NCBI RefSeq assembly: GCF_024213555.1
Contig: NZ_JANAVO010000001.1
Coordinates: forward strand, 2,418,001 to 2,482,000
Direction of reading: 5' to 3'
DNA from: Allokutzneria sp. A3M-2-11 16
Lineage (GTDB): Bacteria > Actinomycetota > Actinomycetes > Mycobacteriales > Pseudonocardiaceae
DNA: 64,000 nucleotides
Positions within the stretch are counted from its first letter, which is position 1; each line of letters starts with the position of its first letter. The notes beneath the pieces were generated by a model. That model was not told where the DNA came from, did no database searches, and saw only the letters and a list, made by a program, of their open reading frames with translations. Made by a program: the position numbers and the translations under genes. Below, one piece after another: positions 52,382 through 62,125 of the stretch.

Positions 52382-53017
52382 ATGAGCAAGGAAGAACGCA
52401 AGCTCGACATCACGACGACGAAGGTGGTCGCGGGTGCGCTGGCCGCGGTGACGGCCGCGGTCCTCGGCGCTCAGCTCGGGGTCGCGGGCACCGTGATCGG
52501 CGCGGCGCTGGCCAGCGTGATCAGCACGATCGGCGGCGCGCTCTACGAACACTCCCTCGACCGCAGCCGGTCCGCTGTGCGGGAGAAGATCGGCACCACG
52601 CGAACGGAGAAGCTCGACGCCCCGACCGAGGTGATCGCCAGGCCCGGCCAGGAGAAGAAGCCGTGGTGGACGCGGCGGCGGTGGTGGGTGGTCGGTGCGA
52701 CCAGCGGTCTGGCCTTCGCACTGGCGATGGTCCTGGTCACCGGCATCGAGCTGATCGGAGGGCAGCCGCTGTCCGGCAACGGCGGCGGGTCCACGATCAG
52801 CAAGATCTTCCAGGATGGTTCCGGTCAGCACCGCGAGCAGGAACCGGTGGAGCCGCCGCCGACCACCACCTCCGAACGGCCCGCGCCGACCACCACGACT
52901 CCGCCGACCACCACGAGCCCGCCGACGACCGCGCCGCCGGTCACGACGACTCCGCCTCCGGTCACCACGACGCCGAAATCGCCGCCGACGAGCCAACCGC
53001 CGCAGACGAACAGCTGA
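52382..53017 (+). CDS. Membrane protein with Pro/Thr-rich extracellular tail
   Basis: A 211-residue protein. A cytoplasmic charged start is followed by a hydrophobic, glycine-rich segment (about 16-52) and then a second membrane helix (about 101-122) after WWTRRRWW. The last 60 residues are a low-complexity stretch of Pro and Thr (TTTSERP, TTTTPPTTT and similar), likely outside the cell, possibly glycosylated and spanning the wall. Such proteins are common in Pseudonocardiaceae, but I know no function. GGGAGG lies 17 nt before the ATG, a long spacing. Confidence 0.75.
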   Translation: MSKEERKLDITTTKVVAGALAAVTAAVLGAQLGVAGTVIGAALASVISTIGGALYEHSLDRSRSAVREKIGTTRTEKLDAPTEVIARPGQEKKPWWTRRRWWVVGATSGLAFALAMVLVTGIELIGGQPLSGNGGGSTISKIFQDGSGQHREQEPVEPPPTTTSERPAPTTTTPPTTTSPPTTAPPVTTTPPPVTTTPKSPPTSQPPQTNS

Positions 53018-53170
53018 GCCCCCTACGAAAGTCGGGAGTTGGTGCGATGCGTCGCGGCAGCGCGCGAAGGGTCAGGCGACGCCCTGAATGGCGGATACCG
53101 ACGCATCGACGCTGCTCCTTATAACGTCCCCCGGAAGTGATCGGCTCTCGCTGTGAGTCACCGTGAGCGC
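53018..53170 (+). promoter_or_regulatory. Upstream region of S1 protease 1, conserved with protease 2
   Basis: Three blocks recur upstream of the next protease gene: GCCCCCTACGAAAGT (53018), GAATGGCGGATACC (53086) and ATAACGTCCC followed by GTGATCGGCTCTC and CTGTGAGTCACCGTG (53121-53165). TTATAAC may be a -10 element. The shared blocks suggest common control kept after duplication. Confidence 0.55.
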
Positions 53171-53190
53171 GCGGCCAGAGGGAGACGTTC

Positions 53191-54300
53191 ATGAAGTCCG
53201 TGGTGCGCCTTGTCGGAACTGCGTTGCTGGCCCTGGGATCGGCGGCGGCGCTTGCCGTGCCTGCCTCCGCGCACGAGGTCTTCGGCTCGTCGGAGATGCT
53301 GACCGCTATGCAGCGCGACCTCGGTCTGACCGCTGAGGAGGCGACGGCCCGCGCAGCGAACGAGATGCGGGCGGCCGAGACCGAGGCAGACCTCCGAAGC
53401 GCGCTCGGCGACAGCTTCGCCGGTGCCCACTTCGCCCACGGCAGCGCGAAACTGACGGTGTCTGTGACCGATGCGGCCAAGGTCGATGTCGTTCGTGCCG
53501 CGGGCGCCGAGCCTCGCGTTGTCGGGCGGAGTGCGAGCAGGCTCGACGCGATTGTGTCCACTTTGGACAAAGCAGGCGAGCGGGCTCGTGGAGTCAGCGG
53601 TTGGTATGTCGACACGGTGCACAACCGCGTCGTCGTGACCGCGAAAGTCGTTGCTGACGGCGAGAAATTCGTCGACCTGAGCGGCGCGGACGCGAGCGCG
53701 ATCGAGGTGCGGCAGAGCGACGAGCAGCCGACCCCGCGCTACGACGTGCGCGGCGGTGACGCGTACTACACGAGCGTTTACCGTTGCTCCATCGGCTTTT
53801 CCGTGCTCGGCGGCTACGTCACGGCAGGCCACTGCGGTCGGGTCGGCAACGCCACCCAGGGCTACAACCGGGTTTCCCAAGGCAGTTTTCGCGGCTCCAC
53901 CTTCCCCGGCGGTGACTACGGCTGGGTCGGCACGAACTCCAGCTGGGCTCCGCGTGGCGTGGTGAACCGCTACAACGGCGGCACGGTCGTGGTGCGGGGC
54001 GCCACCGAGGCCGCGGTCGGGTCGTCCGTCTGCCGCTCCGGCTCGACGACCGGCTGGCACTGCGGGGTGATCAGCGCCAAGAACCAGACCGTCCAGTACG
54101 AGCAGGGCTTGGTCCACGGCATGACCAGGACCAACGCCTGTTCCGAGGGCGGGGACTCCGGCGGCTCCTGGCTGACCGGCAACCAGGCGCAGGGCGTGAC
54201 CTCCGGCGGCTGGGGCGACTGCCGGTCCGGCGGCGAGACGTGGTTCTACCCGATCAAGCCGATCCTGTCCCGCTACGGGCTGGGGTTGGTTCTGGGCTAA
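53191..54300 (+). CDS. Secreted S1-family serine protease, streptogrisin-like (copy 1)
   Basis: A 369-residue prepro-protease. The signal peptide covers residues 1-27 (PASA); an alpha-lytic-type propeptide (about 30-185) follows, with GVSGWYVDTVHNRVVVT; then the chymotrypsin-like domain with His214 in VTAGHCG, Asp242 in GGDYGWV and Ser323 in GGDSGGSW. Paired cysteines flank the active site. The mature enzyme of about 185 residues would be released outside the cell and degrade protein. A terminator with a 13-bp stem follows at 54340. It is the first of three tandem relatives. Confidence 0.92.
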   Translation: MKSVVRLVGTALLALGSAAALAVPASAHEVFGSSEMLTAMQRDLGLTAEEATARAANEMRAAETEADLRSALGDSFAGAHFAHGSAKLTVSVTDAAKVDVVRAAGAEPRVVGRSASRLDAIVSTLDKAGERARGVSGWYVDTVHNRVVVTAKVVADGEKFVDLSGADASAIEVRQSDEQPTPRYDVRGGDAYYTSVYRCSIGFSVLGGYVTAGHCGRVGNATQGYNRVSQGSFRGSTFPGGDYGWVGTNSSWAPRGVVNRYNGGTVVVRGATEAAVGSSVCRSGSTTGWHCGVISAKNQTVQYEQGLVHGMTRTNACSEGGDSGGSWLTGNQAQGVTSGGWGDCRSGGETWFYPIKPILSRYGLGLVLG

Positions 54301-54339
54301 TTCGCGGGGAGGGGACCAGCCGCCGCGCTGGCCCCGGGA

Positions 54340-54380
54340 GAGCACCCACGGGCACCCTGCGCCCGTGGGTGCTCTTCTTC
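54340..54380 (+). terminator. Terminator of S1 protease 1
   Basis: GAGCACCCACGGG (54340-54352) pairs perfectly with 54362-54374, followed by TTCTTC. A near copy of this terminator, loop included, follows protease 2. Confidence 0.85.
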
Positions 54381-54420
54381 GTGCATGTGAACAAAACGGC
54401 CTCGTCGGCTAGTGCAGGTC

Positions 54421-54547
54421 GCCCCCTACGAAAGTAGGGACATCGCCTTGAAGTGAAACGCTTACCCCGAATGGCGGATGCCAAGGGCAATCACGGCTCC
54501 ATAACGTCCCTCGAAAGTGATTCGGCTCTCACTGTGAGTCACCGTGC
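54421..54547 (+). promoter_or_regulatory. Upstream region of S1 protease 2, conserved with protease 1
   Basis: It contains GCCCCCTACGAAAGT (54421-54435), GAATGGCGGATGCC (54469-54482), ATAACGTCCC (54501-54510) and CTGTGAGTCACCGTG. The order and near-identical blocks match 53018-53165, while the DNA between them has diverged. Together with the terminators at 54340 and 55788 this shows that the duplicated unit included promoter, gene and terminator. Confidence 0.55.
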
Positions 54548-54626
54548 GTATGCAGCTCAGCTCTAGCTCCCTCGCGGGCACCCCTGACCTGGCCCGCGAG
54601 CGACCCTGCAGCAAGAGGGAGATGTC

Positions 54627-55751
54627 ATGAAGCCGAAGTTCGCGGTCCGCTACGTCGGATCTGCGTTACTGGCACTGGGGTCGGCGGCGGCCCTGACCCT
54701 GCCCGCGGCGGCTGCCGCGCCAGGGGACACGTTCGCTTCCCCCGAGATGCTCACCGCCATGCAGCGCGACCTCGGCCTGACCGCCGCGGAAGCGACGGCC
54801 CGAGCCACGAACGAGATGAAGGCGGCCGAGGCCGAAGCCGGCCTGCGCGGCGTGCTCGGCGACAGCTTCGCCGGTAGCCACTTCGCCCAGGGCAGCGCCA
54901 AACTGACCGTGTCGGTGACCGACGCGGCCAAGGCCGACGCGGTTCGCGCCGCGGGTGCCGAGGTGCGGGTGGTCGCCCGCAGCTCCGTCCAGCTCGACGC
55001 GATCAAGTCCACTTTGGACAAGGCTGACCAGCACGCCAACGGCGTCAGCGGCTGGTACGTGGACACGGTGAACAACCGCGTCGTGGTCACCGCCAAGGTC
55101 GTCGCCGACGGCGAGAAGTTCGTCAAGGCCAGCGGCGCCGACGCGAGCGCGGTCACCGTCGTGCAGAGCAACGAGGAACCGACCACGCTCTACGACGTGC
55201 GCGGCGGCGACGCCTACTACATGGGCGGCGGGCGCTGCTCGGTCGGCTTCTCCGTCCAGGGCGGCTACATCACCGCCGGTCACTGCGGCCGGGTCGGCAC
55301 CGCGACGCAGGGCTTCAACCGCGTCGCCTCCGGCAGCTTCCGCGGCTCCAGCTTCCCCGGCAACGACTACGCCTGGGTCGGCACGAACGCCAACTGGACC
55401 CCGCGCGGCGTGGTGAACCGCTACAACGGCGGTACCGTCGCGGTGAAGGGCTCCACCGAGTCCGCGGTCGGCGCGTCGATCTGCCGCTCCGGCTCCACCA
55501 CCGGCTGGCGCTGCGGCACCGTCCAGGCCAAGAACCAGACCGTCCGCTACCCCCAGGGCACGGTCAACGGCATGACCAGGACCAACGCGTGCGCCGAGCC
55601 GGGTGACTCGGGCGGCTCCTGGCTGTCGGGCAACCAGGCGCAGGGCGTCACCTCCGGTGGCTCCGGCAACTGCTCCTCCGGCGGCACGACCTACTTCTTC
55701 CCGGCGAACCCGATCCTGCGGGCCTACGGGCTGCGGCTCGTCACCAGCTGA
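54627..55751 (+). CDS. Secreted S1-family serine protease, streptogrisin-like (copy 2)
   Basis: A 374-residue paralogue of copy 1, collinear apart from five extra residues near the signal peptide. The signal peptide ends near AAAAAP (about 30-32). The catalytic triad is His219 (ITAGHCG), Asp247 (GNDYAWV) and Ser328 (PGDSGGSW). Most propeptide and catalytic residues are identical to copy 1 (GVSGWYVDTVNNRVVVTAKV), so the duplication is fairly recent. A GAGGGAGATG region precedes the ATG. Substrate differences may lie in the altered pocket loops (GGWGDC versus GGSGNC). Confidence 0.92.
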   Translation: MKPKFAVRYVGSALLALGSAAALTLPAAAAAPGDTFASPEMLTAMQRDLGLTAAEATARATNEMKAAEAEAGLRGVLGDSFAGSHFAQGSAKLTVSVTDAAKADAVRAAGAEVRVVARSSVQLDAIKSTLDKADQHANGVSGWYVDTVNNRVVVTAKVVADGEKFVKASGADASAVTVVQSNEEPTTLYDVRGGDAYYMGGGRCSVGFSVQGGYITAGHCGRVGTATQGFNRVASGSFRGSSFPGNDYAWVGTNANWTPRGVVNRYNGGTVAVKGSTESAVGASICRSGSTTGWRCGTVQAKNQTVRYPQGTVNGMTRTNACAEPGDSGGSWLSGNQAQGVTSGGSGNCSSGGTTYFFPANPILRAYGLRLVTS

Positions 55752-55787
55752 TCACGGGGAGGGGCCAGCCATGCGCTGCCCCCGGGA

Positions 55788-55828
55788 GAACACCCACGGG
55801 CACCCTGCACCCGTGGGTGTTCTTCTTT
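55788..55828 (+). terminator. Terminator of S1 protease 2
   Basis: GAACACCCACGGG (55788-55800) pairs perfectly with 55810-55822, followed by TTCTTTG. It is homologous to 54340-54380, with a compensated base-pair change (G-C to A-T) in the stem. Confidence 0.85.
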
Positions 55829-55983
55829 GTGCGCTCCGTGTTGGAACCTGCGTATGGCGGATGCTGGATTAAATAATTTTGGACCGAAAGGGTGAAACAA
55901 GGGGTTCATTTGTTGCAGAGAGTCGCATAACTTCCGTCCAGACGGGCTAGCGCCCCGGTCCACCTGACGGAAGGACGGTTCGG

Positions 55984-57189
55984 ATGTCTCGACGCACCGC
56001 GACTCGTGCCCTCGGCGTCGCACTGCTTGTCACCGCCACCGCCGGCTCCCTCGCCGCCCCGGCCCTCGCGGCCGGTGGCAGCTCCCCGTCCGGCGCGGTG
56101 CTCGCCGCGATGCAGCGGGACTTCGGACTCTCCGCCGACCAGGCGCGGCAGCGCGTGAGCCAGGAGGCCGCCGCGGCCCGCGTCGCCTCGAACGCCCGCA
56201 CCACCGCGGACAGCGCCTACGCGGGTTCCTGGCTGGAGTCGGGCAAGCCGGTCGTCGCCGTCGCCGACGCCGCGCGCGCCGATGCCGTCCGCGCCACGGG
56301 CGCCGAGGCCAGGGTCGTCCAGAGCAGCCGCGCCCAGCTCGACGGCGCCAAGGCCGCGCTCGACCGCCGCACCGACTCCTCGCCCGCCGAGGTCGGCAGC
56401 TGGTACGTGGACGAGCCCAGCAACTCCGTCGTCGTCACCGTCGACAAGGGCAAGCGCACCCCGGCCACGGACGCCTTCGTCGCCGAAGCGGCCAAGTCGG
56501 GCTCGCAGGTCCGCGTCGAGGAGACCGAGGGCACCGCCGTCGCCGCCGGGGACCTGGTCGGCGGCAACGCGATCTACATGGGTGGCGGCACCGCGGGCCG
56601 TTGCTCCGCGGGCTTCGCGGCCAAGACCACCTCGGGCGAACCGCGACTGGTCACCGCGGGCCACTGCTCCAAGCCCGGCCCGGTCGTCGCGCTCGGCAAC
56701 CTGGGCATCGGCCAGTTCGTGAACACGAACTGGAAGGACGGCAACGACTTCGCCGCGGTGGCGGTGGACCCGCTGACCTGGACCCTCCAGCCGATGGTGA
56801 ACCAGTGGAACGGCAGCAACGTCACGGTGAAGGGCTCCGAGGAGGCCCCGCTCGGCGGCGCCATCTGCAAGTCCGGTTCCACCACGCAGTGGACCTGCGG
56901 CACGGTTCGCGCCCGCAACGTCACGGTGAAGTACGGCCAGGCCGACGGTTCCACGGTGGTCGTGCGCGGCCTCACCCAGTACACCGCGTGCGTCGAGCAG
57001 GGTGACAGCGGCGGCTCGAACATCTCCGGCGACCAGGCGCAGGGCCTCACCAGCGGCGCGCGCCTGAAGGACGTCGACGGCAAGCTCCGCTGCCTCTCCA
57101 GCGGCGACTCGGGCATGAACTCGGTCTCCTGGTTCCAGCCGATCAACGAGGCGCTGAAGGAGTACAGCCTCACCCTGGTCACCGGCTGA
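55984..57189 (+). CDS. Secreted S1-family serine protease, divergent third copy
   Basis: A 401-residue prepro-protease related to, but clearly older than, copies 1 and 2. The signal peptide ends near PALAAG (about 30). The propeptide includes VGSWYVDEPSNSVVVTV. The triad is His227 in LVTAGHCSK, Asp255 in GNDFAAV and Ser342 in QGDSGGSN. It has a longer C-terminal loop with a second GDSG-like segment (SSGDSGMNSVSWFQPI), which is not catalytic. It ends in a strong intrinsic terminator at 57204. Upstream it keeps ATGGCGGATGC and GCATAAC fragments of the shared regulatory blocks. Confidence 0.91.
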   Translation: MSRRTATRALGVALLVTATAGSLAAPALAAGGSSPSGAVLAAMQRDFGLSADQARQRVSQEAAAARVASNARTTADSAYAGSWLESGKPVVAVADAARADAVRATGAEARVVQSSRAQLDGAKAALDRRTDSSPAEVGSWYVDEPSNSVVVTVDKGKRTPATDAFVAEAAKSGSQVRVEETEGTAVAAGDLVGGNAIYMGGGTAGRCSAGFAAKTTSGEPRLVTAGHCSKPGPVVALGNLGIGQFVNTNWKDGNDFAAVAVDPLTWTLQPMVNQWNGSNVTVKGSEEAPLGGAICKSGSTTQWTCGTVRARNVTVKYGQADGSTVVVRGLTQYTACVEQGDSGGSNISGDQAQGLTSGARLKDVDGKLRCLSSGDSGMNSVSWFQPINEALKEYSLTLVTG

Positions 57190-57203
57190 CCGCACCCCAA
57201 GAC

Positions 57204-57244
57204 AGGAGGTTGTCCCAGCGCGCACTGGGACAACCTCCTTTTTT
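57204..57244 (+). terminator. Intrinsic terminator of S1 protease 3
   Basis: AGGAGGTTGTCCCAG (57204-57218) pairs perfectly with 57225-57239 around a 6-nt loop and is followed by TTTTTT. The T-run abuts the stop codon of the opposing thiE gene. Confidence 0.9.
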
Positions 57245-57900
57245 CATGAGGTCAGGCGGGCGGCGATCGCCGCGGCGGCGGCGCGCGGGTCCTCGGCCTC
57301 GGTGATCGCGCGGACCACCACGACCCGGCGGGCGCCCGCTTCGACGACTTCGTCGAGGCGGGACTCGTCGATGCCGCCGATCGCGAACCACGGGCGTTCG
57401 TAGTCCTGCCCCGCCGTGTGGCGGACCAGGTCGAGGCCCGCCGCGGGACGACCGGGCTTGGTCGGGGTCGGCCAGCACGGGCCGGTGCAGAAGTAGTCGA
57501 CACCCGCCTCGTGCGCCGCGTGCTCGGCCTGGTCGGTGGAGTGGGTCGAGCGACCGATCACGACGTCCTCCCCGAGGATTCGCCTCGCCCAGGCCACGGG
57601 GAGGTCGTCCTGGCCGAGGTGCAGCACGTCCGCTCCGGCCGCGAGCGCGATGTCGGCGCGGTCGTTCACCGCGAGCAGCGCGTCGTGCCGGGCGCAGGCT
57701 TCGGCGAGGATCTCCAGTGCCTCCAGCTCTTGCTCCGCTTCGAGGTTCTTGTCGCGGAGCTGGATGATGTCGACCCCGCCCGCGAGCGCGGCGTCGGCCA
57801 GTTCGGCGAGATCGCCCCGCTCCGTTCGCGCGTCGGTGCACAGGTAGAGGCGCGCCGCCGCGAGCTTGCGGCGGATCTCCTTGCCGTCGAGTAGGGGCAT
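57244..57900 (-). CDS. thiE: Thiamine-phosphate synthase
   Basis: ThiE joins HMP pyrophosphate and thiazole phosphate to form thiamine phosphate. The product is 218 residues from ATG 57900, or 221 from GTG 57909; neither has a clear ribosome site. Family motifs are [68 protein letters not shown] and WFAIGGI. It is divergent from the riboswitch-controlled thiOSG genes. Confidence 0.94.
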   Translation of the reverse strand: MPLLDGKEIRRKLAAARLYLCTDARTERGDLAELADAALAGGVDIIQLRDKNLEAEQELEALEILAEACARHDALLAVNDRADIALAAGADVLHLGQDDLPVAWARRILGEDVVIGRSTHSTDQAEHAAHEAGVDYFCTGPCWPTPTKPGRPAAGLDLVRHTAGQDYERPWFAIGGIDESRLDEVVEAGARRVVVVRAITEAEDPRAAAAAIAARLTS

Positions 57901-58005
57901 GGCGGTCACAGTAGGCCGGAGCGGTCACGGTGCCGTCAGTGCGGTCGCCGGGTTCGCGGACACTGCGGTAGCGCGTGGTGCGAGCGGGTATGGTGGGAAC
58001 CGGTC

Positions 58006-58098
58006 CGCACGGGAGCCTGGGGAGACCGGGCTGAGAGGGGGTCTGACGACCCCGACCGTCGAACCTGATCCGGGTAATGCCGGCGCAGGGAGCGTGAG
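58006..58098 (+). ncRNA. TPP riboswitch (THI element)
   Basis: The conserved THI-box parts occur in order: GGGAGCC (58011), CGGGCTGAGAGG (58027-58038), CCGACCGTCGAACCTGATCC (58052-58071) and GGGTAATGCCGGCGCAGGGA (58072-58091). CACG (58008-58011) can pair with CGTG (58093-58096) as P1. It ends a few bases before the thiO start, with the ribosome site GTGAGG at its edge, so control is most likely at translation initiation: TPP binding hides the site and lowers ThiO, ThiS and ThiG. Confidence 0.95.
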
Positions 58099-58101
58099 GT
58101 C

Positions 58102-60121
<2,020 letters not shown>

Positions 60122-60133
60122 CCAGGTTCCCCC

Positions 60134-60253
60134 GTCTTCAAGTACGCCCTACCCCCGCCCCAGCGATCGCTAACCACCCCCAACCTCCCGCGTGTTCTGG
60201 GGGTTTGCTGCGGTTAGCGATCGCTGGGGGTGGGGTGCGTTGTACTTGAAGAC
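60134..60253. repeat. Palindromic repeat copy F (120 bp, best preserved)
   Basis: The termini GTCTTCAAGTAC (60134-60145) and GTACTTGAAGAC (60242-60253) are perfect, and the arms stay complementary for about 42 bp with few mismatches, including AGCGATCGCTAACC and its exact complement. Between converging thiG and ion-channel genes. The stop codon and last 13 or so codons of the channel gene lie within its right arm. Confidence 0.9.
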
Positions 60254-61077
60254 CGGGTAACTCCGGGTGCGGTCCGCGCCGCGGGCAAGCGGAGCTCGGT
60301 CTGCTCGCGGAGTTCGCGCAGTTCCGCGCGCAGCGCCTGCACCTCCGCGAGCAGCATGTCGTTGGAGATCAGCGTCTCCTCCTGCTGCTCCCGCTCCGCG
60401 GCGACCTGGTGCTCCATCGCGCTCACGCCCACCGCGATGAACAGGTTCAGCACCGTGAAGGAAGTGATCAGGATGAAGCCGACGAAGAACAGCCAGGCCC
60501 ACGGCTCCTTGTCCATGATCGGCCGGGCCACGTCCGACCACGCCTCGCCGGTCATCACCTGGAACAGGGTGAACAGCGACCGGCCGAGATCACCGAAGTA
60601 CTCCGGGGAGACCTCGCCGTAGAGCTTGGTCGCCATCACGCCGCCGACGTAGATCACCAACGCCAGCAGCGCGGCGATCGACGCCATCCCGGGGATCGCG
60701 GTCAACAACGCGGAAACCACGCGGCGCATGCTCTTCACCATCGACACCAGGCGCAGCGCCCGCAGGATGCGCAGGGCCCGCAGCACCGCGAACGACCCCG
60801 ACGTCGGCAGCAGCGCCAGGCCGATGATGACGGCGTCGAAGCAGTTCCACGGATCGGCGAAGAAGTCCCGTCCGCAGGCGTAGAACCGCAGCGCCAGCTC
60901 GACGACGAAAATCGTCAGGGCGAGCCGGTCGACGGTCTGCAACAGGACGCCGTACTGGGACATGAGCGTTTCGGAGGTCTCCAGTCCCAGGGTGATCGCA
61001 TTGATCATGATCACCGCGATGATGCACCGCTGGAAACCGGCCGAGTCGACTAACCGCCGCAGGCTCGCACGCGTCAT
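60214..61077 (-). CDS. Voltage-gated cation channel, BacNav/NaChBac family
   Basis: A 287-residue six-helix channel subunit that should form a tetramer. The S4 sensor has arginines every third position (Arg100, 103, 106, 109) in VLRALRILRALRL. The pore helix and filter read LFQVMTGEAWSDV (about 171-183), so the filter is TGEAWSD rather than the TLESW of typical sodium channels. S6 is FILITSFTVLNLFIAVGV, and a coiled coil (about 222-262) follows. The tail TRSSSTTHPTPSDR is encoded by palindromic repeat copy F. ATG 61077 has GGGAG 8 nt upstream. Confidence 0.9.
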   Translation of the reverse strand: MTRASLRRLVDSAGFQRCIIAVIMINAITLGLETSETLMSQYGVLLQTVDRLALTIFVVELALRFYACGRDFFADPWNCFDAVIIGLALLPTSGSFAVLRALRILRALRLVSMVKSMRRVVSALLTAIPGMASIAALLALVIYVGGVMATKLYGEVSPEYFGDLGRSLFTLFQVMTGEAWSDVARPIMDKEPWAWLFFVGFILITSFTVLNLFIAVGVSAMEHQVAAEREQQEETLISNDMLLAEVQALRAELRELREQTELRLPAARTAPGVTRSSSTTHPTPSDR

Positions 61078-61150
61078 GAGCAGGGCTCCCAGGGGTGAAA
61101 AACGATCATCAGGACCGGATCGAGCCTAATGCGCTATCACCGCTGAGTGC

Positions 61151-62125
61151 TCAGTCGGTAACGGAGAGTACCCGAGCGTGAACGGATTGCCTTGCGTCGA
61201 GCCGGAATCCGCACCGCTGGTAGATCCCCAGTGCGCCGGTCGGGTTGTCCGCGTCCACGGAAAGCGCCGCCCGGGTGAACCCCGCGTCACGGCTGTCGGC
61301 CAGTGCGCGCAGCAACAGTGCCGACGCCAGTCGGTTCCCGCGCCACGCCCGGCGCACGCCGATCGCCGTGTACCAGACCTCGCGGATGCCGGTCGCCGCC
61401 GCGTCAGCCTCGAACTCCTTGGACAGCAGGTAACCCGCGACCTCCTCGCCGTCCAGCACGAGGTACGACACGGCTGGGCGGAACCAGCTGTCGCCGGTGT
61501 GCCAATGCTTCCAGCCCTCGGGGTCGACCTGCGTCGTGCCCCAGTGGTCGAGGAAAGCCTCGTTGTGCGCCAACCGGAGCGCCTCGTCGTAGCGCGCGTC
61601 GTACGGGATCAGCCGCAGCCCCTCCGGCAACGCTTGGTCCGCGACATCCGGGTCCGGCTCCGTGGAGCGCTTCAGCTCGAAGAACCACCGCTGCGGCACG
61701 AAACCGGCGGAGTCCAACAGCTCCCGCAGCGCGGAGTTGCGCTCGCCGCAGGAAATGCTGACCTCGCCGGGCAGATCGGGCCGGTTCTCGCGATGCAGTT
61801 CGCCCGCGCGCTCGGTGATCCACTGGACGAGTTGCGCGCCGATGCCGCGGCCACGCCAGTCCGGGTGCACGACGCTCTGCGACGGCAGGCGGTACTTGCC
61901 CTCCGGGGTGACCCGCTTGTCCAGGATCGCGTACGCCACCAGCGTCGAGCCGTCGAGCACGGCGATCGAGTCCCGCTCGGGATCGATGTCCGGGTCCGCC
62001 CACTCCTCGCGGAGATCGGCCTCGCTGTAGTGCTCGCCCTGCTGGTCCACCCGCTCGGCGGCGGCGAGCAGCACGGCCCAGCCGGGGATATCGCTGTCCA
62101 CCATCGGACGCCACAGCAGGTTCAT
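61151..62125 (-). CDS. Tandem GNAT N-acetyltransferase
   Basis: A 324-residue protein with two GNAT domains. The first (about 1-150) contains VVHPDWRGRGIGAQLVQW, an acetyl-CoA-binding A motif; the second (about 165-324) contains IGVRRAWRGNRLASALLLRAL and ends ALGIYQRCGFRLDAR. The layout resembles mycothiol synthase MshD, but the N-terminal domain has an intact acetyl-CoA loop and the match is not specific. Its ATG at 62125 overlaps the stop of the NTPase gene, so the two are translationally coupled. Its substrate is unknown. Confidence 0.85.
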   Translation of the reverse strand: MNLLWRPMVDSDIPGWAVLLAAAERVDQQGEHYSEADLREEWADPDIDPERDSIAVLDGSTLVAYAILDKRVTPEGKYRLPSQSVVHPDWRGRGIGAQLVQWITERAGELHRENRPDLPGEVSISCGERNSALRELLDSAGFVPQRWFFELKRSTEPDPDVADQALPEGLRLIPYDARYDEALRLAHNEAFLDHWGTTQVDPEGWKHWHTGDSWFRPAVSYLVLDGEEVAGYLLSKEFEADAAATGIREVWYTAIGVRRAWRGNRLASALLLRALADSRDAGFTRAALSVDADNPTGALGIYQRCGFRLDARQSVHARVLSVTD

